A stretch of 64,000 nucleotides of DNA from Chloroflexota bacterium. Lineage in GTDB: Bacteria; Chloroflexota; Anaerolineae; Anaerolineales; UBA11579. The DNA lies in NCBI GenBank assembly GCA_013112575.1, contig JABFGG010000004.1, positions 1 to 64,000 on the forward strand, in the 5' to 3' direction. Position 1 is the first letter of the stretch; each line of letters opens with the position of its first letter. The translations under genes were made by a program, and so were the position numbers. This document shows positions 62,101-64,000 of the stretch, piece after piece. The notes under the pieces were generated by a model, which saw only the letters and a list, made by a program, of their open reading frames with translations, was not told the origin of the DNA and ran no database searches.

Positions 62101-64000
62101 ATGGGAAAAGGATTTCTCCTAAAATTTAGGGGCTACTGGCTTTCAGCCATCCTGTTGATGTTGTGCTGCGCCCCTGGGCCAGCCACCGCTGCGCCAGGGG
62201 CTTCGATTGGCACCGCTCGCTTGGCTGTCCAACTCAACGAAGTCGAAGGGTTTTCCTTATACTTTAGCAATCCCTGTTTAGGTAATTGCGGGGATCCGAT
62301 TTCATATAACCTGGCAGTCGAAGGGGACACCTTATCCGGTGGGGAAGACCTTTCCATTCCGCTTTCCACCCTGCAAACTTTGTTAAACAGCCTGCATACG
62401 CTCTACCCGCGCACTCGTGATATCACACACGTCTCCCATACGGATGATTATCCCTACGCTTCGGGCAGTATTTCCCTGGCCGATGGCCGCCGCATCGTCT
62501 TTAATTCTTCTTCGCAGCTCAACAAAATGGTGCCTTGGAATATCACCGTATGGACGGAAAATGAGCAGGGCAAACGAGAGATTGCTGAAAGTTATTTTCT
62601 CTTGCATGATGATTTTCACAGCGGGTTGTCGGTCTTATGGAATTTACTCGAAGGTTACGGGTTCCCGCGCGATTATCAAGGTGATAGCTTGCAGAGGTGG
62701 AGCAATGACGAAGAAGAAGCCGAATCGATCAAACTCCATCTGGATGACGATGAATTCTATGGTGCTCTCACGGCTGTACACGCCGAAGTATTTGGCATAG
62801 GGGAAGGAGTGACGGAGCCGTTCTTTGATTTACTGAATCAAAACAGTGTCCTTGAAGACCTCTTCAGTCAAGACTACTCGATCTTTGACATGGCGCTTGA
62901 TGTCAATATCACTGTAAATAACCCCCGCCCTTTGAGCTACAGAGGTATGCTGGCTTTGTTGGCTCCAAACAGCAGGGATGTGATCGCTACGACAGTTAAT
63001 ATTACCCTTGAGCCCGCAGTGCAGGTCGAGACACCCCTTATAGTTGAACAAGTGCAAGAGTTGTTAGCCGAGCGCGCCGGTTATGCCTTTCTGGAAGAGG
63101 AAGTGCCATCCGTACTGGCGGGGGTGATTTACGTCCTTGAGACGCGTCCTGAAAAGTACAACTCCTATTGGGAACTGGTTACTCCTTTTGCCTGCCCGGA
63201 ACACCAGTCTTATGAAAAACTGAGCTATCGTGTACAGGGGCTTATCAAACAAGATGTGCCCACCCAGCTTAATTTCTATCGTATTGAAGAGTTGTCAGGT
63301 TGGGCCGTGGACCTTGAACTCTATAGCGAAGAAGCCTTCTGGGAAGAATACGGAGCTGCTGTGCAGCAAAATTGGTTACCACAAGCATTCCAGCAGGTCA
63401 GCCTCGATGATCTGGAAGTCTTCTCTACCAATTTCCTGTTGAAATTTAAACCGGATGTCACCGACCGCAAACCGGACCTCATCCCACTCTTGCAAACGGA
63501 GTTACCTGAAGAAACCACAATCCATGTCGAGCATCCACAGAAGGAGGGTGACCAGACCTTTGCGCAACTCTATGGCAGCGTCATCATCCCTGAAGATGGC
63601 AGTGAACCGTATTTTGTATATTGTGGTCAGCGGTGGCCAAGCTGGTATCGTGACCCTTATGATTTCGACAGTGTGGATGTCCCTGACCCTGATATCGCCC
63701 GCGATGACCGCGTACCTTCTAGCCGCACGGGCTGGATCACGATTCCGGGGGTTGGTGAGCAACGAATAAACTGGACGGCTTTTGGTGTGAGCCAACCGGG
63801 CTACGTGCATGCCATCTGGACAGATGATGACGACGTGTACTATGCCGAAGGGTTGGCAGATGGATCCGCATGGACCGCAACCCAACGTTTGGGTCCCGAC
63901 TCGTGGAACATGCGCGTGGTCACAAACCGGCGGGGGGACGTGCATTTGATCTGGTCCACCTCACGGCCCCATGGCAGCGTGCATCTATGGCGTCCGGCTG
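62101..64000 (+). CDS. Large secreted propeller-like protein, partial (runs off the window), paralogue of 7576
   Basis: At least 633 residues, open to the last base; AGAAGGGG precedes ATG 62101. Signal peptide about 1-30 (LSAILLMLCCAPGPATA). It shares blocks with the gene at 7576: SLHTLYPRTRD, SYFLLHDD, DMALDVNITV, YRGMLALLAPN, LSYRVQG, IIPEDGSEPYFV, then GYVHAIWTDDD, VYYAEG and GDVHLIWSTSR propeller blades. The two are paralogues; the conserved N-terminal part is unassigned. The 3' end is outside the window. Confidence 0.82.
   Translation, partial: MGKGFLLKFRGYWLSAILLMLCCAPGPATAAPGASIGTARLAVQLNEVEGFSLYFSNPCLGNCGDPISYNLAVEGDTLSGGEDLSIPLSTLQTLLNSLHTLYPRTRDITHVSHTDDYPYASGSISLADGRRIVFNSSSQLNKMVPWNITVWTENEQGKREIAESYFLLHDDFHSGLSVLWNLLEGYGFPRDYQGDSLQRWSNDEEEAESIKLHLDDDEFYGALTAVHAEVFGIGEGVTEPFFDLLNQNSVLEDLFSQDYSIFDMALDVNITVNNPRPLSYRGMLALLAPNSRDVIATTVNITLEPAVQVETPLIVEQVQELLAERAGYAFLEEEVPSVLAGVIYVLETRPEKYNSYWELVTPFACPEHQSYEKLSYRVQGLIKQDVPTQLNFYRIEELSGWAVDLELYSEEAFWEEYGAAVQQNWLPQAFQQVSLDDLEVFSTNFLLKFKPDVTDRKPDLIPLLQTELPEETTIHVEHPQKEGDQTFAQLYGSVIIPEDGSEPYFVYCGQRWPSWYRDPYDFDSVDVPDPDIARDDRVPSSRTGWITIPGVGEQRINWTAFGVSQPGYVHAIWTDDDDVYYAEGLADGSAWTATQRLGPDSWNMRVVTNRRGDVHLIWSTSRPHGSVHLWRPA

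Overview
The window looks like chromosomal DNA of a free-living bacterium, most likely Chloroflexota (Anaerolineae-like). This is inferred from two ClpC-type unfoldases, a BCD/PucC-family transporter, secreted proteins with Thr/Pro-rich linkers, a four-repeat S1 protein with an acidic tail, and moderate GC. No rRNA or other marker is present to prove it. There is no CRISPR array, prophage structural module or plasmid origin.

Layout. 1-1.5 kb: tyrosine integrase, an excisionase remnant and tRNA-Arg(CCU); this is probably the edge of an integrated element running off the left side. 1.5-7.4 kb: a leftward TCA cluster icd-sdhC-sdhD-sdhA-sdhB, followed by a response-regulator/nucleotide cyclase. 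7.6-24.5 kb: mostly unassigned membrane and secreted proteins, a tandem pair of membrane-anchored endonuclease/exonuclease/phosphatase (EEP) proteins, a toroid-fold protein with a nonsense codon near its likely start, a PucC-like carrier overlapping an HTH regulator, two lipoproteins and a tRNA-dihydrouridine synthase. 24.7-33.2 kb: a GT-C glycosyltransferase, a divergent TetR/methyltransferase pair, a slipin, an odd tRNA-like element, radA and an arylsulfotransferase. 33.2-48 kb: two clpC paralogues, a CPBP protease, a polyferredoxin, a GyrI-like cluster, an S1 protein divergent from a magnesium/cobalt-chelatase locus, and a NifU-type protein. 48-64 kb: an Fpg/Nei glycosylase bracketed by inverted repeats, a cyclase-FHA protein, a giant secreted ExeM-type nuclease, an M6 protease, a DUF389-SH3 protein, a large Rossmann protein, and the start of a secreted protein paralogous to the one at 7.6 kb.

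The most interesting locus is 41796-43849. A ChlI-type AAA+ ORF stops just after a run of ten A, containing the heptamer A AAA AAG. The next ORF, a VWA domain, is open in the -1 frame back to that exact point and has no credible start of its own. A -1 frameshift would give a 684-residue ChlD/BchD-type subunit, while normal termination gives a 368-residue ChlI-like subunit: two chelatase subunits from one gene.

How genes fit together. icd and sdhCDAB give two consecutive TCA steps and feed electrons to quinone. The two ClpC proteins, slipin, CPBP protease and RadA are housekeeping stress and repair functions. Two nucleotide cyclases with different sensory partners (REC and FHA) suggest cyclic-nucleotide signalling. 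Much of the rest is envelope and secreted biology.
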